64,000 nt of DNA from Anaerolineaceae bacterium. GTDB lineage: Bacteria; Chloroflexota; Anaerolineae; Aggregatilineales; Phototrophicaceae. Below the pieces are notes generated by a model that saw only the letters and a list, made by a program, of their open reading frames with translations, did not search any database and was not told the origin of the DNA. The DNA is taken from contig JACKCG010000001.1 of NCBI GenBank assembly GCA_020634135.1, positions 620,001 to 684,000 on the forward strand. The letters run 5' to 3'. Made by a program: the position numbers and the translations under genes. Below, one piece after another: positions 8,769 through 17,955 of this stretch. Numbering within the stretch: the stretch's first letter is position 1; each line of letters opens with the position of its first letter.

Positions 8769-11700
8769 ATGGCAACAAGAAAACAGCAAAGAATTATCCC
8801 GTTACTGCTGCTTTTCGTATTCTTGGTTGCCGCGTGTAACCTGAACAACGCGCCGGAACAGCAGCTCGAACTAACGTTAGCACCAACCAACACCCCCCTC
8901 CCTACCCGAACGGAAATCGCAGTTGGTGGCGTGCCTACAACCCTTCCGGTAACACTAACACCATTCGCGCTGCCAACCACCCAAAGTGGACAACTTCCTT
9001 CCACCGCCATCGCCCCACCTGTGATCCAGGCAAGCAGCACCCCGCTACCCATCAGCATTGTGATCTTATCCCCCATTCCAGGTAACGTAGTTGCTGGAAA
9101 TGTACAGGTGTTAGGGGCGGCAATCCATCCTCAATTCCTGCAATATCAACTCGAATATGGCCCGGACCCGAACTCTGGCAACCTTTGGTTCCCCGCAAGC
9201 GGAATTGTGCAAACACCGGTATTAAATGGCCTGCTCGGTATCTGGAACACGACAACCATTCAGGATAGCGTATATCAACTTCGGCTACGCGTTACGCTAA
9301 GGGATGGCACAAGCCTCATTACCACGGTCAATAACATTCGCATCCAGAATCAGGCACCAACTCCAATCCCCTCTAATACACCTTCAATCGCTCGTCCGAT
9401 TGCTGCGTTTACCCAGGATCGGACAAGCGGGCAAGCACCGCTCGTCGTCCGTTTCATCAACCAATCCAGTGGCATTATCAGCAGCTACAGTTGGAACTTC
9501 GGGGATGGCGGCAGCAGCCCGGAAGCCAATCCAACTCATACATTCCGTATGCCTGGGCTGTATACTGTTACTTTCAGTGTAGTAGGCCCTGGCGGCACAT
9601 CTAATGTGTCACGGCAGATAAATGTTCAGAGCGCTTCAGCACCTGTTGCGGGATTCACACAAGACAAAACTTCAGGCCCATCGCCCTTAGCCGTCCAATT
9701 CACAGACCAGTCTTCCGGCCAGATTAACACGTATAACTGGACATTTGGAGACGGCTTAACCAGCACTGAACGAAGCCCGTTGCACTCTTTTACAGCCGTA
9801 GGCACATACAATGTTATCCTTACTGTAACTGGTAACGGAGGGTCATCCAGCGTAACACGCAAGATCACTGTAGAAGATCCGGTCATCCCACCACCTGTTG
9901 CCATCTTTAACGCAAATCCTACCAGTGGCGATGCCCCACTCCCAGTACAATTCACGAACACATCTACAGGACAGATAACCTCATATAGCTGGGACTTTGG
10001 AGACGGCGGCACTAGCGCCGAGCAAAGTCCGGCATATGTCTATCAAAACCCAGGCACCTATACAGCCAAACTAACGGCAATCGGCCCTGGCGGACAATCC
10101 CAAGTCACCTCGACTATTACAGTTACCCAGGCACCTAATGCCCCAACCGCAGCCTTCACCCCTGATAAAACATCCGGCGAAGTGCCCCTTACAGTGAGCT
10201 TCACCAATCAGTCCACTGGCGACATCAGCGGCTACAACTGGGATTTTGGTGATACTGCCACCAGCACTGAGCAAAGCCCTACCCATACGTACAACACCGC
10301 GGGAACCTATACTGTAGTACTCACTGTAACCGGCCCTGGCGGCACAAACACTGCCGAAGTAACTATCAGCGCCACCAATCCGATTCCACCATCTATAGCA
10401 GCTTTTACAGTTGACAAGACGACCGGCCCGGCGCCATTACTTGTGCAGTTTACGAACCAGTCCTCCGGCGAAAACCTGACCTATTCCTGGGACTTTGGGG
10501 ATGGCGCAGTTAGTACTGACATCAATCCCAGCCATACATTCAGCACGGCAGGTACATATTCTGTTACACTGCAAATCAGCGGGACTGGCGGTACAGATAG
10601 CGCTCAGGAAACCATTATCGTCAGCGAGGTTGTCAATCCGCCAACTGCCTCATTCTCGGCCAGCCCGACCACCGGCGATGCACCGCTCCCCGTCCAGTTC
10701 ACCGATACCTCTTCCGGCAACATCACCACCTGGCAGTGGGACTTCGGCGATGGCTCCGGTTTCAGTAACGAGCAGAACCCGGCTTACACCTTCAACACCG
10801 CCGGCATCTTCACCGTCTCGCTCACCGTCTCCGGTCCCGGCGGCTCCAGCCAACCGGCAACCACCACCATCACCGTCAACCAACCCGCTCCCGCAGCGCC
10901 CGTCGCCTCATTCTCGGCCAGCCCGACCACCGGCGATGCACCGCTCCCCGTCCAGTTCACCGATACCTCTTCCGGCAACATCACCACCTGGCAGTGGGAC
11001 TTCGGCGATGGCTCCGGTTTCAGTAACGAGCAGAACCCGGCTTACACCTTCAACACCGCCGGCATCTTCACCGTCTCGCTCACCGTCTCCGGTCCCGGCG
11101 GCTCCAGCCAACCGGCAACCACCACCATCACCGTCAACCAACCCGCTCCCGCAGCGCCCGTCGCCTCATTCTCGGCCAGCCCGACCACCGGCGATGCACC
11201 GCTCCCCGTCCAGTTCACCGATACCTCTTCCGGCAACATCACCACCTGGCAGTGGGACTTCGGCGATGGCTCCGGTTTCAGTAACGAGCAGAACCCGGCT
11301 TACACCTTCAACACCGCCGGCATCTTCACCGTCTCGCTCACCGTCTCCGGTCCCGGCGGCTCCAGCCAACCGGCAACCACCACCATCACCGTCAACCAAC
11401 CCGCTCCCGCAGCGCCCGTCGCCTCATTCTCGGCCAGCCCGACCACCGGCGATGCACCGCTCCCCGTCCAGTTCACCGATACCTCTTCCGGCAACATCAC
11501 CACCTGGCAGTGGGACTTCGGCGATGGCTCCGGTTTCAGTAACGAGCAGAACCCGGCTTACACCTTCAACACCGCCGGCATCTTCACCGTCTCGCTCACC
11601 GTCTCCGGTCCCGGCGGCTCCAGCCAACCGGCAACCACCACCATCACCGTCAACCAACCCGCTCCCGCAGCGCCCGTCGCCTCATTCTCGGCCAGCCCGA

Positions 11701-12974
11701 CCACCGGCGATGCACCGCTCCCCGTCCAGTTCACCGATACCTCTTCCGGCAACATCACCACCTGGCAGTGGGACTTCGGCGATGGCTCCGGTTTCAGTAA
11801 CGAGCAGAACCCGGCTTACACCTTCAACACCGCCGGCATCTTCACCGTCTCGCTCACCGTCTCCGGTCCCGGCGGCTCCAGCCAACCGGCAACCACCACC
11901 ATCACCGTCAACCAACCCGCTCCCGCAGCGCCCGTCGCCTCATTCTCGGCCAGCCCGACCACCGGCGATGCACCGCTCCCCGTCCAGTTCACCGATACCT
12001 CTTCCGGCAACATCACCACCTGGCAGTGGGACTTCGGCGATGGCTCCGGTTTCAGTAACGAGCAGAACCCGGCTTACACCTTCAACACCGCCGGCATCTT
12101 CACCGTCTCGCTCACCGTCTCCGGTCCCGGCGGCTCCAGCCAACCGGCAACCACCACCATCACCGTCAACCAACCCGCTCCCGCCGACTACCGGATAGTA
12201 TTCACTTCAACTCGGGATGGGGGTAACGACATCTATGTGATGACTGCCGACGGCGCAACCGTTAACCGCCTGACCAGCAACAGCGGCGCTAATCGGCAAC
12301 CAGCATGGTCGCCCGATGGCAGTAAGATCGCATTCGTCTCTGATCGTGACGGCAATAATGAAATCTATGTGATGAATGCCGATGGCACAAACGTTGTCCG
12401 CCTGACCGATAATCCCAGCAGTGACACAGAACCGGATTGGTCATCCGACGGCAGCAAACTGGTCTTTACAAGTGACCGTGATGGGCTGAGCCAGATTTAC
12501 GTGATGAACAGCGACGGCTCTGGCGCAGCGCAAATCTCAGATGCAGCGGCCAATGATACGCAGCCTGCCTGGTCGCCTGCCGGCAATCAGATCATCTTCA
12601 CAAGTGATCGTGATGGGTTGAGCCAGATTTACGTGATGAACAGCGACGGCTCTGGCGTTCTGCATATCTCTGACTCAACAGCAAATGATCGGCAACCGGC
12701 TTGGTCAGCAACAGGCAATCGGATCATCTTTGTGTCAGATCGCAGCGGCGATAACGACCTCTTCGTTATCCTCAGTGACGGAAGCAACATCACCCAGATC
12801 ACGTTCGATGCATCTAACGAAAACAGTCCAACGGTATCACCCAATGATGAGTTTCTGACCTTCGTGACGGATCGGGATGGCAACAACGAGATTTACTCGC
12901 TGGATATCACCAACACACCGATACGCCTCACTGACAATGGTGCAAATGACTCTGAACCGGACTGGAAACCGTAA
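8769..12974 (+). CDS. Giant lipoprotein with 11 PKD domains and TolB-type propeller
   Basis: The 1401-residue protein begins with a lipoprotein signal (basic MATRKQQR, hydrophobic core, lipobox VAAC with Cys near residue 23). A low-complexity Pro/Thr linker follows, then an Ig-like region (about 95-195). After that come PKD domains, each with a WDFGDG-like core: five divergent copies, then six copies encoded by virtually identical 258-bp repeats. The C-terminus (about 1140-1401) has six PD40/TolB-like blades of the form FTSDRDG-IYVMN-DG. The predicted role is a surface-anchored adhesion or polymer-binding protein. PKD domains usually act as spacers or binding modules; the propeller ligand is unknown. 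It lies upstream of a second propeller lipoprotein and a polysaccharide cluster. Confidence 0.9.
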   Translation: MATRKQQRIIPLLLLFVFLVAACNLNNAPEQQLELTLAPTNTPLPTRTEIAVGGVPTTLPVTLTPFALPTTQSGQLPSTAIAPPVIQASSTPLPISIVILSPIPGNVVAGNVQVLGAAIHPQFLQYQLEYGPDPNSGNLWFPASGIVQTPVLNGLLGIWNTTTIQDSVYQLRLRVTLRDGTSLITTVNNIRIQNQAPTPIPSNTPSIARPIAAFTQDRTSGQAPLVVRFINQSSGIISSYSWNFGDGGSSPEANPTHTFRMPGLYTVTFSVVGPGGTSNVSRQINVQSASAPVAGFTQDKTSGPSPLAVQFTDQSSGQINTYNWTFGDGLTSTERSPLHSFTAVGTYNVILTVTGNGGSSSVTRKITVEDPVIPPPVAIFNANPTSGDAPLPVQFTNTSTGQITSYSWDFGDGGTSAEQSPAYVYQNPGTYTAKLTAIGPGGQSQVTSTITVTQAPNAPTAAFTPDKTSGEVPLTVSFTNQSTGDISGYNWDFGDTATSTEQSPTHTYNTAGTYTVVLTVTGPGGTNTAEVTISATNPIPPSIAAFTVDKTTGPAPLLVQFTNQSSGENLTYSWDFGDGAVSTDINPSHTFSTAGTYSVTLQISGTGGTDSAQETIIVSEVVNPPTASFSASPTTGDAPLPVQFTDTSSGNITTWQWDFGDGSGFSNEQNPAYTFNTAGIFTVSLTVSGPGGSSQPATTTITVNQPAPAAPVASFSASPTTGDAPLPVQFTDTSSGNITTWQWDFGDGSGFSNEQNPAYTFNTAGIFTVSLTVSGPGGSSQPATTTITVNQPAPAAPVASFSASPTTGDAPLPVQFTDTSSGNITTWQWDFGDGSGFSNEQNPAYTFNTAGIFTVSLTVSGPGGSSQPATTTITVNQPAPAAPVASFSASPTTGDAPLPVQFTDTSSGNITTWQWDFGDGSGFSNEQNPAYTFNTAGIFTVSLTVSGPGGSSQPATTTITVNQPAPAAPVASFSASPTTGDAPLPVQFTDTSSGNITTWQWDFGDGSGFSNEQNPAYTFNTAGIFTVSLTVSGPGGSSQPATTTITVNQPAPAAPVASFSASPTTGDAPLPVQFTDTSSGNITTWQWDFGDGSGFSNEQNPAYTFNTAGIFTVSLTVSGPGGSSQPATTTITVNQPAPADYRIVFTSTRDGGNDIYVMTADGATVNRLTSNSGANRQPAWSPDGSKIAFVSDRDGNNEIYVMNADGTNVVRLTDNPSSDTEPDWSSDGSKLVFTSDRDGLSQIYVMNSDGSGAAQISDAAANDTQPAWSPAGNQIIFTSDRDGLSQIYVMNSDGSGVLHISDSTANDRQPAWSATGNRIIFVSDRSGDNDLFVILSDGSNITQITFDASNENSPTVSPNDEFLTFVTDRDGNNEIYSLDITNTPIRLTDNGANDSEPDWKP
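10647..12184 (+). repeat. Six tandem 258-bp PKD repeats, virtually identical
   Basis: The unit begins GCCTCATTCTCGGCC at 10647 and recurs at 10905, 11163, 11421, 11679 and 11937. The last copy loses identity at 12185, giving about 5.96 copies. As far as I can read, the copies match at nucleotide level, including third codon positions, and every reading frame repeats exactly. Each unit encodes 86 residues, one PKD domain plus a Gln-Pro-Ala-Pro linker. The block is visibly more GC-rich than the five divergent PKD copies upstream. Recent amplification or strong homogenisation is implied, and copy number may vary or be misassembled. Confidence 0.97.
12468..12656 (+). repeat. Duplicated propeller blade, 132-bp period
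   Basis: About 57 bp starting ACAAGTGA at 12468 recur at 12600 with only two visible base differences; they encode the blade strand FTSDRDGLSQIYVMNSDGSG twice. The other four blades of the propeller are clearly more divergent. This suggests a recent blade duplication or gene conversion within the same gene that carries the PKD array. Confidence 0.8.
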
Positions 12975-13163
12975 CGAAGAAAATTGCTGGTCTTGAGAAT
13001 CCTGGCCTTGCCTATACAGGCAGGGTCGGGATAATCTATATTGAAATGCATCCCTGACGCTCGCCTGATTACCTCGTAAACGTTCAGGAAGATTACGGGT
13101 GTGCGTTTGATCCACTGGCCGGATGGATTTCAGACAACTGCACAGGCACACACATAGGATATT

Positions 13164-14768
13164 ATGTCACAACGACTACTAACCACCCTAACCATCGCAC
13201 TCACGGTACTTGTCTCCTGTATTCCCAAGGAAACCCCAACCGAAATGCAGATCACGGTTATCGCCGATGGCCGAGAACGTGTGTATTTTTATGGCCTTCC
13301 TGTAACCGTCGGAGAATTCCTATCGGACACGCTGGTCGGCATTGAGCTAGGTGAAAATGATCGGGTAAATCCACAGAAATTCACACAAATCAGTGATGGC
13401 CTCCGTATCACCATTGTGCGTGTCGAAGAACAGGTCGAGTGTGAACAGCAAGAAGTGCCCTATAGCCAGCGAACAGTCTTATATGAGGGTTTACCACCGG
13501 GCGAGCAGCGCGTCGGTCAAGCAGGTAAAAATGGCCTTCTTGAAATCTGTTACCGGATATACCTGGATGATGGGATACGGCGAGACAACCCTGTTGAAAT
13601 TCGCCGCACTGAAATCGTTACCCCTCAGGATGAAGTAATTTACGTTGGCCCTACGGGCGCTATTGAACCTATCCCAATCACTGGCACGCTCACCTACATT
13701 AATCATGGCACTGCCTGGGCCATACAGGGAAGCAGCACGAACAAACGTCCGATTTCAGACCATAGCGACTTGGATAGCCGCGTGTTTAGCTTATCAACGG
13801 ATAGACGTCGTCTGCTGTATACGCGCAGCGTATTCGAGAACGATCAAAACAGTACAAGTTTCAATGAATTATGGATGCAGCCGGACATCACACAAAACAG
13901 CGACCCGGTACAGTTGGTCCCTAGTGACGTGCTATACGCGGATTGGGTCCCTGGATTGCAAAACACCATAACTTATTCGACTGCTGAGGCAACTCCCGGC
14001 GTCGCCCCAGGTTGGCGCGCGCATAATGACCTGTGGCGAATGCGAATTGACCCAACTACAGGACAAGCAATCAATGTGGATGAAATCCTGGGACGCTCCA
14101 CAGGTGGGCTGTATGCCTGGTGGGGTACCACTTACCAATGGTCTCCTGATGGCACTCGTCTCGCCTGGGTACAAGCAGACCAGATTGGGCTGGTTAACCT
14201 GGATGAACAGGTGTTAGACCCGCCTATTCTGACGTATCCCGCATTTCGCACTGATGCCGATTGGTCATGGCGGGCGACAACATCCTGGTCTCCGGACTCC
14301 TCACTGATTGCAACCACAATTCACGGCGAGCCATTAGGACTCGAACTACCCGAAAAAAGCCCGATTTTCAATGTCACCATCACCGATGTCGAAGGGAACT
14401 TCAGAGCAGAAATCGTAAAAGGTGCAGGCATATGGTCATCGCCAATCTATTCACCGGAAATCACACGACAAGACAGTGAATTTCCTCTGGTTTACCTCGC
14501 TTATCTTCGCTCCAGAGATCCCGCCAGCAGCATTAGCGGAGAATATGATCTGGTCGTAGCAGACCGCGACGGCAGCAATGCACAAGTAATCTTCCCTCCC
14601 GACAAAACGCTTCCCGGCCTGAAAGCGCCACAGCAGATTGCGTGGAGTCCTGATGGGCGAGAGATTGCCTTCATCTACCAAGGGAATCTGTGGATAATCG
14701 CTGTCGATTCTGGCGTGGCACATCAATTGACACTCGACAGTGGCGCGTCAAACCCAATCTGGAAATAA
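13164..14768 (+). CDS. Lipoprotein with DUF348, G5 and beta-propeller
   Basis: The 534-residue protein starts with a lipoprotein signal whose lipobox is LVSC (Cys near residue 19). Residues about 28-85 resemble a DUF348 module (ITVIADGRER, then LPVTVGEFL), and about 86-160 a G5 domain ending in a TEIVTPQDEVIYVG-like strand. This pair is known from resuscitation-promoting-factor-type and other wall-associated proteins. The remainder (about 165-534) is a WD40/TolB-like propeller with recurring WSPDG-type turns. It is probably surface exposed and may bind glycan. The next gene begins 3 nt after the stop, so the two are very probably one operon. No catalytic domain is seen. Confidence 0.82.
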   Translation: MSQRLLTTLTIALTVLVSCIPKETPTEMQITVIADGRERVYFYGLPVTVGEFLSDTLVGIELGENDRVNPQKFTQISDGLRITIVRVEEQVECEQQEVPYSQRTVLYEGLPPGEQRVGQAGKNGLLEICYRIYLDDGIRRDNPVEIRRTEIVTPQDEVIYVGPTGAIEPIPITGTLTYINHGTAWAIQGSSTNKRPISDHSDLDSRVFSLSTDRRRLLYTRSVFENDQNSTSFNELWMQPDITQNSDPVQLVPSDVLYADWVPGLQNTITYSTAEATPGVAPGWRAHNDLWRMRIDPTTGQAINVDEILGRSTGGLYAWWGTTYQWSPDGTRLAWVQADQIGLVNLDEQVLDPPILTYPAFRTDADWSWRATTSWSPDSSLIATTIHGEPLGLELPEKSPIFNVTITDVEGNFRAEIVKGAGIWSSPIYSPEITRQDSEFPLVYLAYLRSRDPASSISGEYDLVVADRDGSNAQVIFPPDKTLPGLKAPQQIAWSPDGREIAFIYQGNLWIIAVDSGVAHQLTLDSGASNPIWK

Positions 14769-14771
14769 ACC

Positions 14772-17700
14772 ATGATAAATAGAGCATTCGTTATATTTAT
14801 CGTGGCACTTGCAGCACTCATCGGCAGCCTGGTGACGACCTTCGCTACCATTGACCTGCGTAACTTTAATCTGAGGGGTTATGAAGACCCTACGCAAAAT
14901 CCCAATCTGCCTTATCGCGTGCCGAGACTCGGCGTCAATGCAGACCTCACGCAATACACCACCCTTGAACTAGAACAGCATCTTACATGGATGGAGCAAG
15001 CAGGTGTCAACTGGGTACGCCAGACCATTCCATGGAATGAGGTTGAAGCACAACAAGGCCGATACGATTGGGGCAAATGGGATAGTATAACAGATGTACT
15101 TGAGCAGCATCCGACCCTGCACCTGATTGCGGTACTCGTCAATACACCAGACTGGGCAAGAACCCCGCTTGCACCGGGTGATCCTACTGCCCCACCGGAT
15201 AATCCAGACACCTTTGCGGGGTTCGCTTCCCAATTCGCACGGCGCTACCAAACTACGGTTGACTATTACCAGATTTGGGACGAACCCAACCTCACTGAAG
15301 CCTGGGGCGGCCTGGAGCCGCGCCCAACCGATTATGCCGCCCTGCTTCAGGCCGCATATCGCGCTATCCATAGCGCCGACCCAACCGCCCAGGTTATTTT
15401 AGCGGCCCTCGCCCCAACTACCGAGACTGGTCCACGCAACATCAGCGACATCAGTTATCTCCGCAGACTCTACGCGCTCCATATTAATGACTACATGGAC
15501 GCCGCAGCCGCTAAACCCTATGGATTTAGTTCTGATGTAGAAGATCGCACTGTAAGCGAAAATACCCTCAACTTTTCACGTATCATCGCCCTACGGGAAA
15601 TCATGGTTGAGAACGGGGATGGCGCTAAACCCCTCTGGGCGAGTAATTGGGGCTGGAACAGCCTGCCCACAGATTGGCCCGGGCGTCCCTCTATTTGGGG
15701 ACAGGTCACAGCAGGGCAGAGAGTCACCTATAGCCTGGAGGCCCTGAATCGCGCAGAACGGGAATGGCCCTGGCTGGCAGGGATGATCCTGCAACACTGG
15801 CAGCCTTTTGCCCCCAATGACGACCCGCTATGGGGATTCGCGCTCATCGATCAGAATCAGCAGCCCGGCTTATTGTGGGAGGCGTTATCGAGTCGTGCTG
15901 AACCGGCAGCAGCACAAAACGGCCTGTTTCATCCGCAGACGGCATTTGCTCAGTACAGCGGTGTCTGGACATTTGGCGAGCTTGGTGCCGATATTGGCTG
16001 GCTCAACGATAGCCAACTCGATTTCACCTTCTCAGGACGCGATATCGCCCTACTGGTGAGAAAAGACGACTACACAGCTTATCTTTATCCCACTGTAGAT
16101 GCCCGGCCCGCCAATGCTGCCCCCCAAGACGCATCCGGCAATACCTATATAGTGCTGACCAGCGATACTCGGAATCCCGAACTGGCCCTCGCGCCGATTG
16201 CACGTGGCTTGAGCGACGACCAGCATATCCTGCATATTACCGCAGATCGTGGCTGGGATCGCTGGGCGTTAGCCGGATTCGCCGTTAGTTCAGGTAATCT
16301 GGCTATACCTTATAATAACCAGATTACCATTGGCTGGGTGACAGCGATCATTGCGGCGACAGCAACTGTCATCACAGGCCGCATCCTACCCTGGCAACGC
16401 TTATTGAGCTGGTTGCACCCCCTCAGCCGCATAATCAATAATACGAGCCAACTAGCCATCAGCATCGTCACATCCGCTGCTCTTTTGGCGGGAATGATGA
16501 TGACCTGGGGTGATGGTGTCCCTCACATTTTCAAAAAAGATTCCGCAAACTTGCTCATAGCCATTCTCAGTGCGGGAGCAATCTATCTGGAGTTGAGCTT
16601 CCTTCTCACACTCCTTGCAATGGCGCTCTTGTTTATCGTTATCTACAACCGGATTGATCTTGGGTTAATGCTGGTCATTTTCTGGTCGCCGTTTTTCCTT
16701 TTTCCCATAGAGCTGTATCGCTTCGCCTTCCCAATGGCAGAAATGATGATAATCATCACTGCTGCCGCCTGGATACTAAAGCACCTGGTGGAATGGGGAA
16801 GACGCCGCCAGGCAGGCGTTGGACTTACCCCCCTGCCCTATACCCTCATATTGCTTCGCCCTCTTGATATTGGAGTCATCGCATGGGTTGTCCTGGGGAT
16901 AGTATCTCTGGCATGGGCTTCCTACCGTCCGCAGGCCTTCACCGAACTGCGTGTCATCATCATTGAACCAGCCTTATTTTATGCGATATTCCGCACCAGC
17001 CATCTAAACCAAAAAGCGGTGATCCGCTTGATTGATGCATTAGTCGCTGCAGGACTCGTGGTTGCTATCGTCGGTCTGTTCACCTATTTCCAGGGTGAAG
17101 CAACTATCACCGCCGAAGATGGGGTTCGTCGTCTCGCCAGCGTATACGGATCGCCAAATAATGTCGGGCTGTTTTTGGGACGCAGCATACCATTTGTTCT
17201 GAGCTATCTACTCGTAAAAACAGATCGCCGACGCCGGGCGGCAGCCGGAACAAGTCTATTGTTCATGCTGGCTGCAACTATCCTGAGCCAGAGCGCCGGA
17301 GCAATCTTCATAGGTGTCCCGGTCAGTATTGCAGTTGTATTGCTCCTGACATTGTCGCAACACACCTGGAAAATATTAGGGACTATAGCCGTTGGCGGAA
17401 TTGGGCTGTTCTTGCTTTCGTTGCAGTCAGCCCGTTTTGCCCGCATACTGGACTTCACCAGCGGAACAAATTTCTTCCGCTTGCGGGTATGGCAAAGCGC
17501 CATGAATGTCATTCGCGATCATCCCATAACTGGTCTGGGATTGGACCAATTTCTGTATGCCTTTCGCGGCCACTATATTCTGCCTGATGCCTGGCAGGAA
17601 CCCGATTTATCCCATCCGCATAACATCGTACTCGATTTCTGGGTGCGCCTGGGGTTCGGTGGCGTAATTATTCTGCTCTGGTTGCAGGTCTTTTTCTGGA

Positions 17701-17903
17701 ATAATATGAGACGCGCATACGGGAAGCTGCGCGGGAACAATGCTTTACTGTTCGCGCTGGCAGTTGGCACAATTGGCAGCATGAGCAATCTGCTCAGTCA
17801 CGGGTTAGTTGATAATAGTGTCTTTGTACAGGACTTGTCGTTCGTTTTCATGCTGTTGTTGGGGCTTGCAGCACAGCTACCGAACATCAGTGCTATTGAC
17901 TAA
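14772..17903 (+). CDS. Glycosidase-like domain fused to O-antigen ligase
   Basis: The 1043-residue membrane protein has an N-terminal anchor (about 5-27) and an extracytoplasmic TIM-barrel-like domain (about 50-385). This resembles GH39/GH5-type glycosidases, with YYQIWDEPN holding the expected acid/base Glu. Where the nucleophile Glu would sit, in the family pattern W-T/S-E-x-G-W, the sequence reads WASNWGW, so the Glu appears replaced by Asn. A beta-rich segment (about 385-500) and roughly a dozen membrane spans follow. The latter have the Wzy_C/O-antigen-ligase pattern, including GLGLDQFLYAF and SHPHNIVLDFWVRLG. The likely role is polymerising or ligating a surface polysaccharide with an attached glycan-binding, perhaps inactive, hydrolase domain. 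Confidence 0.85.
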   Translation: MINRAFVIFIVALAALIGSLVTTFATIDLRNFNLRGYEDPTQNPNLPYRVPRLGVNADLTQYTTLELEQHLTWMEQAGVNWVRQTIPWNEVEAQQGRYDWGKWDSITDVLEQHPTLHLIAVLVNTPDWARTPLAPGDPTAPPDNPDTFAGFASQFARRYQTTVDYYQIWDEPNLTEAWGGLEPRPTDYAALLQAAYRAIHSADPTAQVILAALAPTTETGPRNISDISYLRRLYALHINDYMDAAAAKPYGFSSDVEDRTVSENTLNFSRIIALREIMVENGDGAKPLWASNWGWNSLPTDWPGRPSIWGQVTAGQRVTYSLEALNRAEREWPWLAGMILQHWQPFAPNDDPLWGFALIDQNQQPGLLWEALSSRAEPAAAQNGLFHPQTAFAQYSGVWTFGELGADIGWLNDSQLDFTFSGRDIALLVRKDDYTAYLYPTVDARPANAAPQDASGNTYIVLTSDTRNPELALAPIARGLSDDQHILHITADRGWDRWALAGFAVSSGNLAIPYNNQITIGWVTAIIAATATVITGRILPWQRLLSWLHPLSRIINNTSQLAISIVTSAALLAGMMMTWGDGVPHIFKKDSANLLIAILSAGAIYLELSFLLTLLAMALLFIVIYNRIDLGLMLVIFWSPFFLFPIELYRFAFPMAEMMIIITAAAWILKHLVEWGRRRQAGVGLTPLPYTLILLRPLDIGVIAWVVLGIVSLAWASYRPQAFTELRVIIIEPALFYAIFRTSHLNQKAVIRLIDALVAAGLVVAIVGLFTYFQGEATITAEDGVRRLASVYGSPNNVGLFLGRSIPFVLSYLLVKTDRRRRAAAGTSLLFMLAATILSQSAGAIFIGVPVSIAVVLLLTLSQHTWKILGTIAVGGIGLFLLSLQSARFARILDFTSGTNFFRLRVWQSAMNVIRDHPITGLGLDQFLYAFRGHYILPDAWQEPDLSHPHNIVLDFWVRLGFGGVIILLWLQVFFWNNMRRAYGKLRGNNALLFALAVGTIGSMSNLLSHGLVDNSVFVQDLSFVFMLLLGLAAQLPNISAID

Positions 17904-17955
17904 ATACCCAGCTTATTGCTAATCTACAACAAAGATTACAGGGAGCTGGCGCATC

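Noticed and set aside
10650..12173. Repeated identical minus-strand frames of 67 and 77 codons
   Set aside because: They are mirror shadows of the PKD repeat with low-complexity Gly/Glu content.
10647..12184. Tandem repeats considered as a CRISPR or satellite array
   Set aside because: The unit is 258 bp, coding, without unique spacers, and encodes complete PKD domains.
10495..12198. A 567-codon plus-strand frame rich in Ser, Pro and Arg
   Set aside because: It exists only because the 258-bp repeat is a multiple of three and lacks stops in that frame; it overlaps the PKD gene in another frame and has no ribosome site or homologous look.
12975..13060. Weak hairpin after the PKD lipoprotein gene (CCTTGCCT/AGGCAGGG)
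   Set aside because: It has a wobble-paired short stem and no T-run; not convincing as a terminator.
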